Made by a program: the position numbers and the translations under genes. The notes under the pieces are model-generated. The model saw only the letters and a list, made by a program, of their open reading frames with translations, did no database searches and had not been told where the DNA came from. From CAVQCX01 sp963775335 (GTDB taxonomy: Bacteria; Pseudomonadota; Gammaproteobacteria; Chromatiales; Chromatiaceae), in assembly GCA_963775335.1 (NCBI GenBank), contig CAVZIJ010000003.1, positions 1,488,001-1,552,000 of the forward strand: 64,000 nt of DNA, given 5' to 3'. Shown here one piece after another: positions 55,615 through 64,000 of the stretch. Each line of letters starts with the position of its first letter. Position 1 is the stretch's first letter.

Positions 55615-56585
55615 GACTGATCCTCCTCATTGGCGTTGTCGCCGTCAGAGTTGGCGTCTGCAGGACTGTCCTGGTCGAAGATGAGGCGTGCAAGCTCAGA
55701 AAATCGTCGTTGGTGTTCCTCCTTGGTCGCCGCTTGTTGCTCTACCAGCCATTTCCGGTAGTCTTCCTCGGTGGCTCCTTCTTTCTTCTCCCAGGCCTGC
55801 GAGAGGGCGATGTCACCATCTCGAATCAATTCGAGAACCGGCCGATCCGCTTGATCGCCGGCGTCGAGTCCGACCGACTGAGCGATGATCTCGATGGGCA
55901 TGGCGTAATCCGGAGCACACAGATAGTTGGGGACAAACTCCATTGGGTGCCCTTTAAACAGGCCAAGCGCCTTCAACTCCTTTTCGAGGAAAACGACGAA
56001 GGGCGACATCTCCTCTCCACCATAGTCACCGTAGTGCTCGTAGACCTCGCGTTTCTTGAGCGACTGTTGCTCCGCGTTGATCCATTCGTCGTCGTCGCGG
56101 TAGCGAAAGTCGCCTGGCAGATAGGGCAAGCGCCGGCGGGCGTCGGCAGTAGCGTCCTGCAGCGCCTGCAAGGTCTCGTCCAGCGCCATCTGCCTGGCTT
56201 GTAGGCTGCGTTCAGCCAGGATCAAAAAGGCCAGTGGCGCCAAGTCGATAATGTCCTTTTCGCGCAAGCCAAAGTACCGTTGCACGAACGTCAGCGCCGT
56301 CCGGGCCGATCTTGAGATGCCCTCCTTCAAAGCGACGCGATCATGCAACTTGTGGAACTCTTTGGAATCGTGAGGGCGTGTGAGCCGCTCCCATTTGACA
56401 TGGAGTGCGTCGCATAACCCCTTCCGGGTATTTTCACGAATGCGCGAAGTCTGCTGGCCGCGTTCGTACCGGCTGATCTGGGCTTTGCTGACCTTGCCCT
56501 TGCTCTCTTCGGCGAGCCTTTGTTGGGACCAGCCTTGCTTTTTGCGGTAGTGCTTCAGGGCCTCGGGGTTCAGAGTGGCGGTCAT
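55611..56585 (-). CDS. XRE-family transcriptional regulator with long C-terminal domain
   Basis: 324 residues. A Cro/CI helix-turn-helix at about 7-70 (LKHYRKKQGWSQQRLAEESK, VSKAQISRYERGQQTS). The remaining 250 residues are helical with an acidic tail (DANSDGDNANEEDQS) and no known domain. First gene of a coupled three-gene operon. A promoter lies directly before it. ATG 56585 is preferred because the HTH begins 8 residues later. Autoregulation is likely but unproven. Confidence 0.82.
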   Translation of the reverse strand: MTATLNPEALKHYRKKQGWSQQRLAEESKGKVSKAQISRYERGQQTSRIRENTRKGLCDALHVKWERLTRPHDSKEFHKLHDRVALKEGISRSARTALTFVQRYFGLREKDIIDLAPLAFLILAERSLQARQMALDETLQALQDATADARRRLPYLPGDFRYRDDDEWINAEQQSLKKREVYEHYGDYGGEEMSPFVVFLEKELKALGLFKGHPMEFVPNYLCAPDYAMPIEIIAQSVGLDAGDQADRPVLELIRDGDIALSQAWEKKEGATEEDYRKWLVEQQAATKEEHQRRFSELARLIFDQDSPADANSDGDNANEEDQS

Positions 56586-56616
56586 GGCGCGTCTCCTGCT
56601 TGGCGTCGTTATGGAA

Positions 56617-56645
56617 AGAATAGGCGCCAAGAAAGGCTATAGCAA
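56617..56645 (-). promoter_or_regulatory. Promoter of the XRE operon
   Basis: On the minus strand TTGCTA (56640-56645) and TATTCT (56617-56622) are separated by 17 bp, 32 bp before the XRE start codon. Confidence 0.45.
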
Positions 56646-56698
56646 TGAGCGTTTCATGATCTCTTGGCCGTTAAAGGTGTACAGCGAGCCTGTTTAAC

Positions 56699-56725
56699 GC
56701 ATCGTTTTCACGCCTGAAACGATGC
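56699..56725. promoter_or_regulatory. Inverted repeat upstream of the XRE operon, possible operator
   Basis: GCATCGTTT (56699-56707) and its exact complement AAACGATGC (56717-56725) surround a 9-bp centre about 115 bp before the XRE start. Further GTTTC/GAAAC words occur near 56651 and 56790. A candidate binding site for the XRE protein, or a small hairpin. Confidence 0.4.
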
Positions 56726-57556
56726 TCTGCCGAACCGGCCCAACGCTGTCGCGGCGGCAAAACCGAGTAAACGACGCGTAAACACGTCGTTTCGAGGTTG
56801 CGGACCACGCGGGACAGAACAACCGGACGGCTTCGCCACCCGTTCCTTAAGGTTGAAACGTGCGCTCTGACCCGATTGCAGGCGCTCCAGCTCGGGCGGC
56901 TGAGGTCCGTTCTGGGTCGAACTCGGTCATCCGGGGTGGAGATCGTGCGATGAGGCAGGGATGAGGCGACGCCCCCCGAAGGGGCGACGCAGGGTCGGAG
57001 CTCCCAGCCGGGCACCGCAGCACCCTCCTGGCGCGAGACCCAAAGAGCACGGTACAGCGCAACCGTGGGGTGGTATGTCGGATGGCGCTAAAGTCTGTGT
57101 AGGATTCGGCCCACACACGCCGCCGGCGACCCCTGTGACCGCCTACGACCCCCGTAGAGTTGCGATCCGTGGGCGAAGGCCCCAACAAAAAGGTCGTTCG
57201 ACCGGCCTCGCCGTTCGCCACGAAGGCCCAGGCGCCGCTCGCCATGTCCCAGGCGGGACCTGACGCCCGATGGGCTCATCTCCTGGGCCGCCAAGAAAAC
57301 ATGGGAACTGCAGGCTAGTGGCGGGCGGGTGTACGAGCCCAGGACCCAGACGGTGGAGGACTTCGCCGAGGAGTTGCCGCAGGCAATCCCGGGGGGCACA
57401 GACGCCGAGAAAAAGCGGTTATTCCCCGGCCGCAGCACGACGACAGGAAGGTCGTCGTGTACTTGGAGGGGCATCCTCCGATGGAGCTTGCGGAGGCCAC
57501 GAAACGGAGCTTGCTGTGATCGAGTGAGGCTGATGGACAAGGAGGTCCATCAACAG
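56726..57556. other. Region without a recognised gene
   Basis: About 830 bp. A rightward frame at 57271-57430 (GLISWAAKKTWELQASGGRV, TVEDFAEELPQAIPGG) and a following fragment in another frame (DDRKVVVYLEGHPPMELAEA) look protein-like and may be remains of a gene, but I cannot name it. Confidence 0.35.
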
Positions 57557-58237
57557 TCACGGCTTCCCGGAGGGGGCGGTCGTGGGCGTTTGGAGTCCCG
57601 GCCCGGTGGTGGGCTGCTGCTGGCTCTGCGGGGATGGCACACGGGCCACGATGTAGCTTCCGCCGATGCATGCCCCCCCGGCGAATGCGGCCAAACTGAT
57701 AAGGCTGGCACCGAGTGCGAGGCGGCGAAAGCGAACCGCTAACCGCTCGAACGCTTTGGCCTTCGTCTCTGCGGCCGTGGCTTGTTCAGCCCGGGCTGTA
57801 ACGTCTTCCTGCGTGTTGGCGAATATCCGCATGACGTGATGGGCGACATGCTCGCGCCGCCAAGTGGCAGCGACCGCGGCACGGTCAAGTGCGAAGAATG
57901 CGAAGAAGGCGGTCGACCAAGCGGAAACAAGGCCACCGATAAACAATGCTCCCGTCCACAGGAGCTGGCCGGCCGCCGCATTCGCCGGAATACCAAAGAG
58001 GCCGATGATTGCCGGAATCGCGATCAACGCTCCTCCGTTCAATGTCAAGCTGGCCTTAATCGCGACTTGTGCATAAGCGTTGGCCGCTTCTTGGTTCGTC
58101 GTGATGGGCGCCTGCCACGGGTGAACCGCCGTCCGCCACTCCTCGTTGAGCCACCCACGCTGCTCACGAACACGACGGATGGGTTCGGGGGAAATGTCGG
58201 GCGGAGGTGGTTCTGTCGGTCTGTCGTCCTGCGCCAT
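57557..58237 (-). CDS. Membrane protein of unknown function, paired with HNH nuclease
   Basis: A 226-residue protein with two hydrophobic helices in the middle (about 65-85 and 92-120) and one near the C-terminus (about 178-198), joined by a cytoplasmic helical loop rich in Ala/Glu (QEDVTARAEQATAAETKAKA). N- and C-termini are Pro-rich. GAGG precedes the ATG, which follows the HNH stop by 11 bp. No family recognised. The arrangement nuclease plus membrane protein is seen in several defence operons, but here this is only suggestive. Confidence 0.65.
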   Translation of the reverse strand: MAQDDRPTEPPPPDISPEPIRRVREQRGWLNEEWRTAVHPWQAPITTNQEAANAYAQVAIKASLTLNGGALIAIPAIIGLFGIPANAAAGQLLWTGALFIGGLVSAWSTAFFAFFALDRAAVAATWRREHVAHHVMRIFANTQEDVTARAEQATAAETKAKAFERLAVRFRRLALGASLISLAAFAGGACIGGSYIVARVPSPQSQQQPTTGPGLQTPTTAPSGKP

Positions 58238-58248
58238 CGATTTGTGCC

Positions 58249-58974
58249 TCAGGTTCCGGCCCAGCCGCGGAGCCGCGCCCGCAATGCTTCAAGCGACATC
58301 CACGGCTTTCCCCGGTGCAGCATACGGTGGCAGTTGGCGCACACGATGGCCAGGTCATCCAGCCAGGTCTTCTGACCGGGCTTCAGGTCCGCTAAGGGCT
58401 TGATGTGATGACACTCCGCGAATCCGCGGCCCAGATCCCCGTATGTGGCCTCGAAATCGAACCCGCAGACCTCACACTGCAGCTTGCGTGTCTCCTGCAG
58501 AACCTTGGCCTTCTCCTTCCTGGCGAGGTTGGGCTGGCGCTCCCGGTACTTGTGCATCCTGACCGGCACCTGGCCCTCCTGCGCCTCCTCGTCTTCGTCA
58601 ACGCCTGGCAGATCCCCCGCCGGGGCTGGGGCCTTCAGGGTGTGCGAACGGATCGCTGTGGCGACCTGGTGAAGGCGCGGAAGGTCGTGGGTGAATTCGT
58701 TCCAGATCAGCTCCTCAAAATGCCCGCCCCGCTCAAGTCCCGCCCCTGGGTAATCGGGATCGAGCCGCAGGAAGTTGCTCAGCTTCCTGCCAACGCTGTT
58801 GGCGTTGCGGTACTTCCGGTCGTGGCGGTGGCCACCCTGGAGCGGCAGCGTGTTCAGGAGGTCACTGAGTTCGATGACGGCGGGGTGGGTCTTGGAGCCC
58901 CGAGCGGACAGCTCCCGGAAGTACAGGTCCAGGGCCAAGATCACTTCATCGCGTGTCCATGCGGGGTTCGACAT
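58249..58974 (-). CDS. HNH endonuclease
   Basis: A 241-residue protein. The N-terminal 100 residues resemble the predicted DNA-recognition part of McrA/ScoMcrA-like or 5-methylcytosine restriction proteins (WTRDEVILALDLYF, SDLLNTLPL, RNANSVGRKLSNFLRLDPDY). The C-terminal HNH has CEVCGFDF, FAECHHIKPLADL and LAIVCANCHRMLHRG with the Cys-x-x-Cys pairs and catalytic His. It likely cuts DNA, perhaps foreign modified DNA. First gene of a two-gene operon with a membrane protein. Confidence 0.88.
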   Translation of the reverse strand: MSNPAWTRDEVILALDLYFRELSARGSKTHPAVIELSDLLNTLPLQGGHRHDRKYRNANSVGRKLSNFLRLDPDYPGAGLERGGHFEELIWNEFTHDLPRLHQVATAIRSHTLKAPAPAGDLPGVDEDEEAQEGQVPVRMHKYRERQPNLARKEKAKVLQETRKLQCEVCGFDFEATYGDLGRGFAECHHIKPLADLKPGQKTWLDDLAIVCANCHRMLHRGKPWMSLEALRARLRGWAGT

Positions 58975-59155
58975 GGCGGAAGTCTACCGCAGACGGTCCC
59001 ACCTGGTGAGAGGCCCTCGATGCCCACTCTCACCTTGATTGTCGCGCCGCACCCAGGCATGCTCTTCCAGGAGTGCCATGAGGACATCTATGACCGCTTG
59101 GCGGCCCCCACGCCCCGGACTTCGCAAATGATTTGGACAAAACGATCCCCGTGAT

Positions 59156-59758
59156 ATGGGCGGTCCAGGCAGCGGTCGCTGGTCACGGTCGGGGAAGAAG
59201 TGGCCGCGTGACGACCGTCCTACGATCGACATGCGCGATCTGAAGAAGATGGGCTGGCTACAGTTCGGCTGCGGAGTAACCCGCACTCTCCAATGGATGT
59301 CGCTGCTCGGAACATCCGGGTTTGCGGTGCGCGTTTACGGGAGCTGCCTGGAACTCGAATACGGTTTCCAGAGCTTTAATGGCCGAGTCGAACATGTGAA
59401 GGAGCGTGTCCGGCTCGTTGCGACCGCGTCTCACTTTGGCGGCGCGCGCAGGTGGATCGAATGTCCCGAGTGTAAGCGCCGGGTGGTGGCGGTCTATGGC
59501 GTCGGAAGACACTTCCGCTGCCGGCACTGCCACGAGTTGACATACAACACGGCCCAAGAGGCCAAGTACTTCCGACCGCTCCGGAAGGCGCAGAAGATGC
59601 GCAAGCGGCTGGGTGGATCGAAGAGTTTGTTGGAGCCCTTTCCGACAAAGCCCCCCGGGATGCACTGGGCGACCTACGAGCGGCTCTTCTTCGGCTCCAT
59701 CGCCAGCGAGCGGAGCTGTTTTGACGAGGAGGCGCGGCGACTCGGTCTGACTGACTAG
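59156..59758 (+). CDS. Zinc-ribbon protein of the MGGxGSGRW family
   Basis: A 200-residue conserved hypothetical protein. The N-terminus MGGPGSGRW, a middle beta region, and a zinc ribbon (IECPECKRRVVAVYG, HFRCRHCHELTYNTAQE) are features of a family common in proteobacterial accessory regions whose role is unknown. Two Cys-x-x-Cys pairs should bind one zinc. The Gln/Glu after LTY is conserved. It stands alone among other accessory genes. No function is assigned. Confidence 0.7.
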   Translation: MGGPGSGRWSRSGKKWPRDDRPTIDMRDLKKMGWLQFGCGVTRTLQWMSLLGTSGFAVRVYGSCLELEYGFQSFNGRVEHVKERVRLVATASHFGGARRWIECPECKRRVVAVYGVGRHFRCRHCHELTYNTAQEAKYFRPLRKAQKMRKRLGGSKSLLEPFPTKPPGMHWATYERLFFGSIASERSCFDEEARRLGLTD

Positions 59759-59855
59759 ACAGGCCTTTGTCTCCGCAGTCCCCTTCACTCTTGTTCGAGT
59801 CATTGTCAGGGACGTGCAGTCACCGCAGGGAGCGGACTGAAGTCTTCCTGGGCCG

Positions 59856-60683
59856 TCATGAGAAGACCTCTCGGAAGGGCCCCAGAAAGCGCCTCCCAGG
59901 TGACCAGTCCGTGATCGCAAACGCAACGTCCGAGAAAAACCCCGAGAACGGGCCTTCAAGGGCGTGGCGAAAGTCTTGCGCTGTTCGGATAGGATCGTTC
60001 TCGAAAGCACCGCAGCCCCACGCTCCGAGGACAATCGCGTCATGACGGAACGAGCGAGCGACTTCCAGAACGCGGTGGATGCGCCTTTCTAGGAGATCGC
60101 CGGCCCTCGGCTGCCCTATCCTTGGCGCGTACGGAGCCGCGCAAGTTATGAAGCTGAGAAGCCAAGGCCGGTCCAGGGGGGTCCCATCGTCGAGTCGAAA
60201 GACCGGCACGTCCGGCGAATAGATAACCCAATCGGTTGAATCGGGAAGAGGGCGCCCCCTGTGCTGGTCATACATGGGATCTCCGACCAATGTTCTCCAC
60301 AAGGCGCTCGATCGGCACAGCACCTCCTCCTGGGCCCTGGCTCCATTGAGGAAGCCTCCTCCGGGGTGAACCCCATTGGCAAAGTTCAGTGCCACGGGGC
60401 GCAGTCCTTTCTCCACCAGGCGCCGCCCGGCTTGGAGGGTTGTCTCGTTGGAAACCTGAACCCGAGTAATGGGCGTAACGACTTGCTTCCCGGGGCTCAA
60501 AGGGATGCCCGGCGGAACACTCTTCTTCGCCGCGTGGGCGTTGCTAACCTCGGCACTCCAGTCCACCCGCCTGGCAGCACTGTCTAGGTAATAGCCGATG
60601 TCGGTGGCCTCGACTGCCGATCTGCCCATTTCTGCGGCCCTGTACCGCTTAATGTCCAGTTCCTGGCGCCGAGAGGTCGCCAT
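59856..60683 (-). CDS. TIGR02452 family protein, PARG-like macrodomain
   Basis: A 275-residue protein. The microbial PARG signature is complete: LNFANGVHPGGGFLNGARAQ followed by EEVLCRSSALW (GGG then QEE). Other family strings are VIYSPDVPVFR and AIVLGAWGCGAFENDP. Such proteins are expected to bind or remove ADP-ribose polymers or single units. ATG 60683 was chosen because similarity begins there. A longer frame to 60869 exists. In this island it may reverse ADP-ribosylation by a toxin or phage enzyme, speculative. Confidence 0.85.
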   Translation of the reverse strand: MATSRRQELDIKRYRAAEMGRSAVEATDIGYYLDSAARRVDWSAEVSNAHAAKKSVPPGIPLSPGKQVVTPITRVQVSNETTLQAGRRLVEKGLRPVALNFANGVHPGGGFLNGARAQEEVLCRSSALWRTLVGDPMYDQHRGRPLPDSTDWVIYSPDVPVFRLDDGTPLDRPWLLSFITCAAPYAPRIGQPRAGDLLERRIHRVLEVARSFRHDAIVLGAWGCGAFENDPIRTAQDFRHALEGPFSGFFSDVAFAITDWSPGRRFLGPFREVFS

Positions 60684-61245
60684 GTCCTCGGAGTCCAGGC
60701 AGGCAAGCAGTGTTAGTCTCGTCCTTTGGTCTTGCACGGCGCCCTCCCGCCCCCAGTCTCGCACCCAGGAGTAGCGCGTCTGGGAGACCGAGTCAACGTC
60801 CTCCCACTCCCACTCGGTTCGGTCGGGCCAGCCCCCCCGATGACCTGGTTTTGCGACCCCCCCTTCCAAGCTCTCATGAGTTCTCCGAGTGGCTTCCCAG
60901 AGTGGTGCGACGAGCGTGAACCCCTTCGCGCCAGCTCATCTGCCCCGTCGCGCAGCCTGAGAGGCGCGCAGAGGCGCGATCTGCCCGAGGCGGCATCTGG
61001 GGGCGGGGCGAATCTCCCTGGGTCTCGCCGCGGGGTTCGCCTGGCACTCCAAGCGGTACGCCCAGAGCCGCGAAGACCGGGCGCGGTACGCTGTTGCCGA
61101 TGATGGGGCGCCGGCAAAGAAGCCCGCCCTGTGGAGCCACCCGGACCCCGTGCCGCCGTGGGATAGGAGGCGTCGCCAGTCCCCGCGGGATGACGGAGAT
61201 CGGCCAGAACCGGACATCCTGGCATGACCGAAACCGTGGTACGTT
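60684..61245. other. Region without a recognised gene
   Basis: About 560 bp up to the left end of the IS21 derivative. Long GC-rich frames exist on both strands but no domain is seen. Confidence 0.4.
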
Positions 61246-61372
61246 GTGCATTCCGCTGAACCCTGCCACCCATTCCACGTGAAAGCTGCCACCCAGACCA
61301 CGTGAAGCCTGCCACCCATTCCGGGGCAAGGCGGCCACCTGTCGGAGCGAAGCGACGCGGGGTATGGCATTG

Positions 61373-62077
61373 TTAATCGGACGGGGTGGTCTGCGTCAAC
61401 TTGGTTTGGCGTTTGCGCATGGATTCTCCCTTCAGATGGATCCCGTAGGCGCTATGGACCAGGCGGTCGAGGATGGCATCGGCGAGGGTCGGATCGCCGA
61501 TCACCTCGTGCCAGTGCTCGAGCGGTAATTGACTGGTCACGATCGTGGAGCGGCTGCCGTGCCGATCGTCGATCAGCTCCAGCAGATCGCGGCGTTGCTC
61601 GGCGGTGAGCTTGGTCAGCCCCCAGTCGTCCAGGATGATGAGATCGGTCTTGGCGATGGCGCTCATGAGCTTGGTGAAGCGACGATCGCCATGGGCCAGG
61701 CCCAGTTCCTCGAACAGCCTGGGGGTGCGCAGGTACAGGGCCGTGTAGCCCTCGCGGCAGGCCTTGTGCGCCAGGGCGCAGGCGATCCAGGTCTTACCCA
61801 CGCCGGTGGGGCCGTTGATGATGAGGTTCAGTCCCTCGCGGATCCATTGGCCGCTGCCCAGTTGCCTGATCAAGGCCTTATCCAAGCCACGCGGGGAGCG
61901 GTAATCGAGATCCTCGAGGCAGGCATTGTGCTTGAGCCTGGCCTTGCTTAGCCGGCCCTGCAGTCGGCGATCCTCGCGTGAGGTCATCTCCCGGTCGACG
62001 AGCAGCCCGAGCCGCTCCTCGAAGGACAGGGTCTGGATATCGGGGATCCGGTGCTGCTCCAGGAGTGCCTGGTGCAT
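61373..62077 (-). CDS. istB: IstB-type transposition helper ATPase (5' end lost)
   Basis: A 234-residue protein of the IstB/DnaA-like AAA+ family: Walker A GPTGVGKT at residues 89-96, Walker B region TDLIILDDWG and the C-terminal GDPTLADAILDRLVHSAYGI. The frame continues upstream to about 62125 as DKLQSLRLAGMHQALLEQ without a start, where it joins the istA remnant out of frame, so the first 10-15 residues are missing and translation may begin at the internal ATG 62077. Without IstA it cannot act alone, but could serve a related element. Confidence 0.85.
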   Translation of the reverse strand: MHQALLEQHRIPDIQTLSFEERLGLLVDREMTSREDRRLQGRLSKARLKHNACLEDLDYRSPRGLDKALIRQLGSGQWIREGLNLIINGPTGVGKTWIACALAHKACREGYTALYLRTPRLFEELGLAHGDRRFTKLMSAIAKTDLIILDDWGLTKLTAEQRRDLLELIDDRHGSRSTIVTSQLPLEHWHEVIGDPTLADAILDRLVHSAYGIHLKGESMRKRQTKLTQTTPSD

Positions 62078-62118
62078 GCCGGCCAGGCGCAGGCTCTGGA
62101 GTTTGTCCGACGACTCTG

Positions 62119-62184
62119 CCCGCCCTCGAACTTCAATCTCAGGACCTGTTTGATCTTACGCATGGATAACCTCTCTGCTGACAT
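62119..62184 (-). pseudogene. istA: istA remnant (N-terminal 22 codons)
   Basis: The frame starts MSAERLSMRKIKQVLRLKFE, the N-terminal helix-turn-helix beginning of IS21 transposases, and after FEGGQS switches into istB sequence read in the wrong frame. The remaining about 480 codons, with the DDE domain, are deleted. Confidence 0.75.
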
Positions 62185-62348
62185 CTGCCCCGTCCTCAAC
62201 CAGTGAAAACGGGGCAGCATACCGGTGTGGTTATCCCGCGCCGGGATCGCTCCCAACCCCCCTGTCCGGGGGGTGGCAGGCTTGCCGTGGAATGGGTGGC
62301 AGCTTTGCTATGGAATCAGTGGCAGGGTTCGACCGGAATACGCACGTT

Positions 62349-62938
62349 ATATCGCTAATTACGATAATATAGTCCAATAAATATCGTTATTTAAGATATT
62401 AATCTCTGTGTATAGTACGAGTCGTATTCGAAAAGCAACCATCCCCGGGCCGCCGCGAACTGGTCAGTGCCGTTGGCGCGGCCGACGGCAGGGACCCGCC
62501 GACGGGGCCGAAACCGCCGGCTCGCGGAGCCCCGGGGACCTGAGCATCGGCAATCCGGCCTGTCGCCGATGTTTATCGACCCTGGGTCGGGAACAGGAGA
62601 ACGGGAGAACAGACGATGATTGCGGTACGGGTCGTCATGAACTGAAGTTTTGTACTTTCTCAGTGTCGCAATTATCGACCGTCGGGAATGCGCGTGAAAC
62701 AGTCGCGGTGACGTAGCGCGTCGGGATTTCTTCATCTTCAGAACGTTAGTATATTATTGACTACAGGATGGTCGCCATATTAGTGCATGCTTATAGATGA
62801 TCAGCCGCCCGCAGAACGCGCTGACAGCCGCATAATTGCGAGAAAAAACAGTCGCTTAAACGTGAATAGGGGCTCGATTCGAGGTATAATCAAGGTTGCA
62901 CAAGCCAATGATTTACCAACAAAAAGAGCCCCTACTCG
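62349..62938. other. AT-rich intergenic stretch before the IS4-type gene
   Basis: The left 100 bp are strikingly AT-rich (ACGATAATAT near 62362, TATCGT near 62385 forming an inverted pair). No gene is recognised. The left inverted repeat of the IS4-type element must lie on its right side but cannot be fixed because the right end is outside the window. Confidence 0.4.
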
Positions 62939-64000
62939 ATGCCTATCTTACGCACTCTCGCCAACGATTTCCAAGCCCTGTTTCCGGCCAACGACAAGGG
63001 TCAGGAGCGCTTTCGCTGGCTCATCCTGACATTGCAAGCGATCGTCGTGCCGATCACCGCCTCGCGCACCTCCAACTTGTTGCGGGCCATCGAGACACTG
63101 TTCGGTGTGAGTATCGCCGAGTGGCGCTACTACACCTTCATGGCTTCAGTGAAGCTGCCCTGGGAGCGGCTGTGGAATCTGCTCTGGCGGCGTATCCCCA
63201 GCCCGTTGAGCGATGGGCGTCTGCTGCTGGCGCTTGATGATTCCATCAACCCGAAGACCGGCAAACACATCTTCGGCTGCCAGCGTACCTTCGATCATGC
63301 GGCCAAGACCAACCAGACGCGCTATCCGTGGGCGCAGACCATCCTCACCGTGGGGCTGCTCAAGAAAATCCACGGGCGCTGGGCCTGCTTGCCGCTGGCC
63401 TTCGCTTTTTATCTGCGCCGCAAGAGCTTGGAGGGCGCCGATCTGAAACTGCGCCGCCAGTCGCTGGTCTTTCGCAGCAAGTTCGAGCAGGCCGTGCGGC
63501 TGATCGCACAGCTTGGCAGTGTCTTCAAGAACGCGCCGATGCTGATCGCCACTGACAGCTGGTTCGGCAACAACGGACTGTTCAAGCCGTTGCGAGAGCA
63601 GCTCGGTACGCGCGCCCATCTGCTCTCGCGGTTGCGGGTCAACTCCGCTCTCTACGCACTCCCCGAACCAGCGAAGAAGGGTAGCGGCGGAAGACCCAGG
63701 AAATATGGCAATCGTCTCGGTAACGCGACACAGTTGGCCGATGCGATGCGCAAGCATGCCAGCACCTATACGCTGCATGTGTACGGGGACCTGCGCGAGG
63801 TCGTGGCCGCCCAGCGTATCGTGATGCTCAAGACCTTGCGCTGCCGTGTGCGTGTCGTCTGGGTCTACCGCAAGAGCCAATGGGTTGCGCTGCTGACCAC
63901 GGACCTTGATCTCAGCGTCGAGCAGATCATCGAATACTACTCGGCGCGGTGGAAAATCGAAGCGGGGTTCCGCGAGATCAAACAAGAGATCGGCAGCACC
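62939..64000 (+). CDS. IS4/IS701-type transposase (runs off the window)
   Basis: At least 354 codons, open to the edge. DDE residues: first Asp in LLALDDSINPKTGKHIFG, second in MLIATDSWFGNNGL, and Glu in the YYSARWKIEAGFREIKQEIG helix (the Y-x2-R-x3-E-x6-K motif of IS4-like enzymes). The ATG at 62939 begins MPILRTLANDFQALFP. An unbroken reading frame suggests a functional or recent copy. Confidence 0.88.
   Translation, partial: MPILRTLANDFQALFPANDKGQERFRWLILTLQAIVVPITASRTSNLLRAIETLFGVSIAEWRYYTFMASVKLPWERLWNLLWRRIPSPLSDGRLLLALDDSINPKTGKHIFGCQRTFDHAAKTNQTRYPWAQTILTVGLLKKIHGRWACLPLAFAFYLRRKSLEGADLKLRRQSLVFRSKFEQAVRLIAQLGSVFKNAPMLIATDSWFGNNGLFKPLREQLGTRAHLLSRLRVNSALYALPEPAKKGSGGRPRKYGNRLGNATQLADAMRKHASTYTLHVYGDLREVVAAQRIVMLKTLRCRVRVVWVYRKSQWVALLTTDLDLSVEQIIEYYSARWKIEAGFREIKQEIGST

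Larger units (their letters stand above)
61246..62343 (-). mobile_element. IS21-family deletion derivative (istA almost entirely lost)
   Basis: Both ends carry matching arrays of CTGCCACCC-type repeats typical of IS21: left GAACCCTGCCACCCATTCCA from 61257, right the same in inverse around 62275-62330. ACGTT flanks the element on both sides (61241-61245, 62344-62348), a plausible 5-bp target duplication. Only 1.1 kb long against over 2 kb for a full element: istB is nearly complete, istA is reduced to its first residues. Confidence 0.7.

Overview
The window looks like the chromosome of a GC-rich gammaproteobacterium, most likely a sulfur oxidiser of the purple-sulfur-bacterium (Chromatiales) type. 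The pointers are a fused RlmKL rRNA methyltransferase, an OpgGH glucan locus, and a secreted Gly/Trp/Tyr repeat protein that resembles sulfur globule envelope proteins. This placement is inference from gene content. I saw no rRNA, tRNA or CRISPR array.

Layout. 0-3.5 kb: the C-terminus of a DUF748 protein, the sulfur-globule-like gene with a strong hairpin terminator, two overlapping bacterioferritin genes with complementary active-site losses, a divergent bfd gene under a Fur-like promoter, and a SemiSWEET transporter. 4.4-5.8 kb: a small foreign patch that reads as integron debris, with a DUF4357 gene end, an antisense group II intron without a maturase gene placed exactly at an attC-like site, and a cupin cassette. 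A MITE-like hairpin element follows. 6.8-12.4 kb: a tightly coupled five-gene operon (KamA-type aminomutase, two D-Ala-D-Ala-ligase-like ATP-grasp enzymes, a GNAT-deacetylase fusion, a GNAT) that I consider the best candidate for an undescribed pathway, perhaps making a beta-lysine-containing small molecule or peptide. 13-31 kb: mostly housekeeping or conserved genes: RlmKL, a frameshifted lytic transglycosylase, a transglutaminase/DUF2126 divergent pair, a membrane protein, a ThDP decarboxylase, acetyltransferases, a Psd-like decarboxylase and opgG-small gene-opgH.

31-44 kb: signalling genes, many decayed. There is a STAS fragment, a truncated receiver, and a CheB/kinase/receiver fusion broken by a deletion that removed the phospho-acceptor histidine. 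A complete IS66 element with an 8-bp target duplication sits just upstream. Intact genes follow: an E1 alpha/beta pair without E2, a four-PAS NarL-type kinase, a DUF2934 protein and a NarL-type regulator. 44-49.4 kb: lgt and a very large two-domain activase/dehydratase-like iron-sulfur protein.

49.6-64 kb: an accessory or defence-like island. It holds a decayed ParE with an intact ParD, an intact HicAB pair with a palindromic operator, a multiply frameshifted tyrosine integrase, a nucleotidyltransferase-DUF262 pair, an XRE/DUF4258-like/unknown three-gene operon, an HNH nuclease with a membrane protein, a zinc-ribbon protein of the MGGxGSGRW type, a PARG-like TIGR02452 protein, an IS21 deletion derivative and the 5' part of an IS4-type transposase that runs off the window. 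Several genes here are visibly AT-richer than the backbone, consistent with horizontal acquisition.
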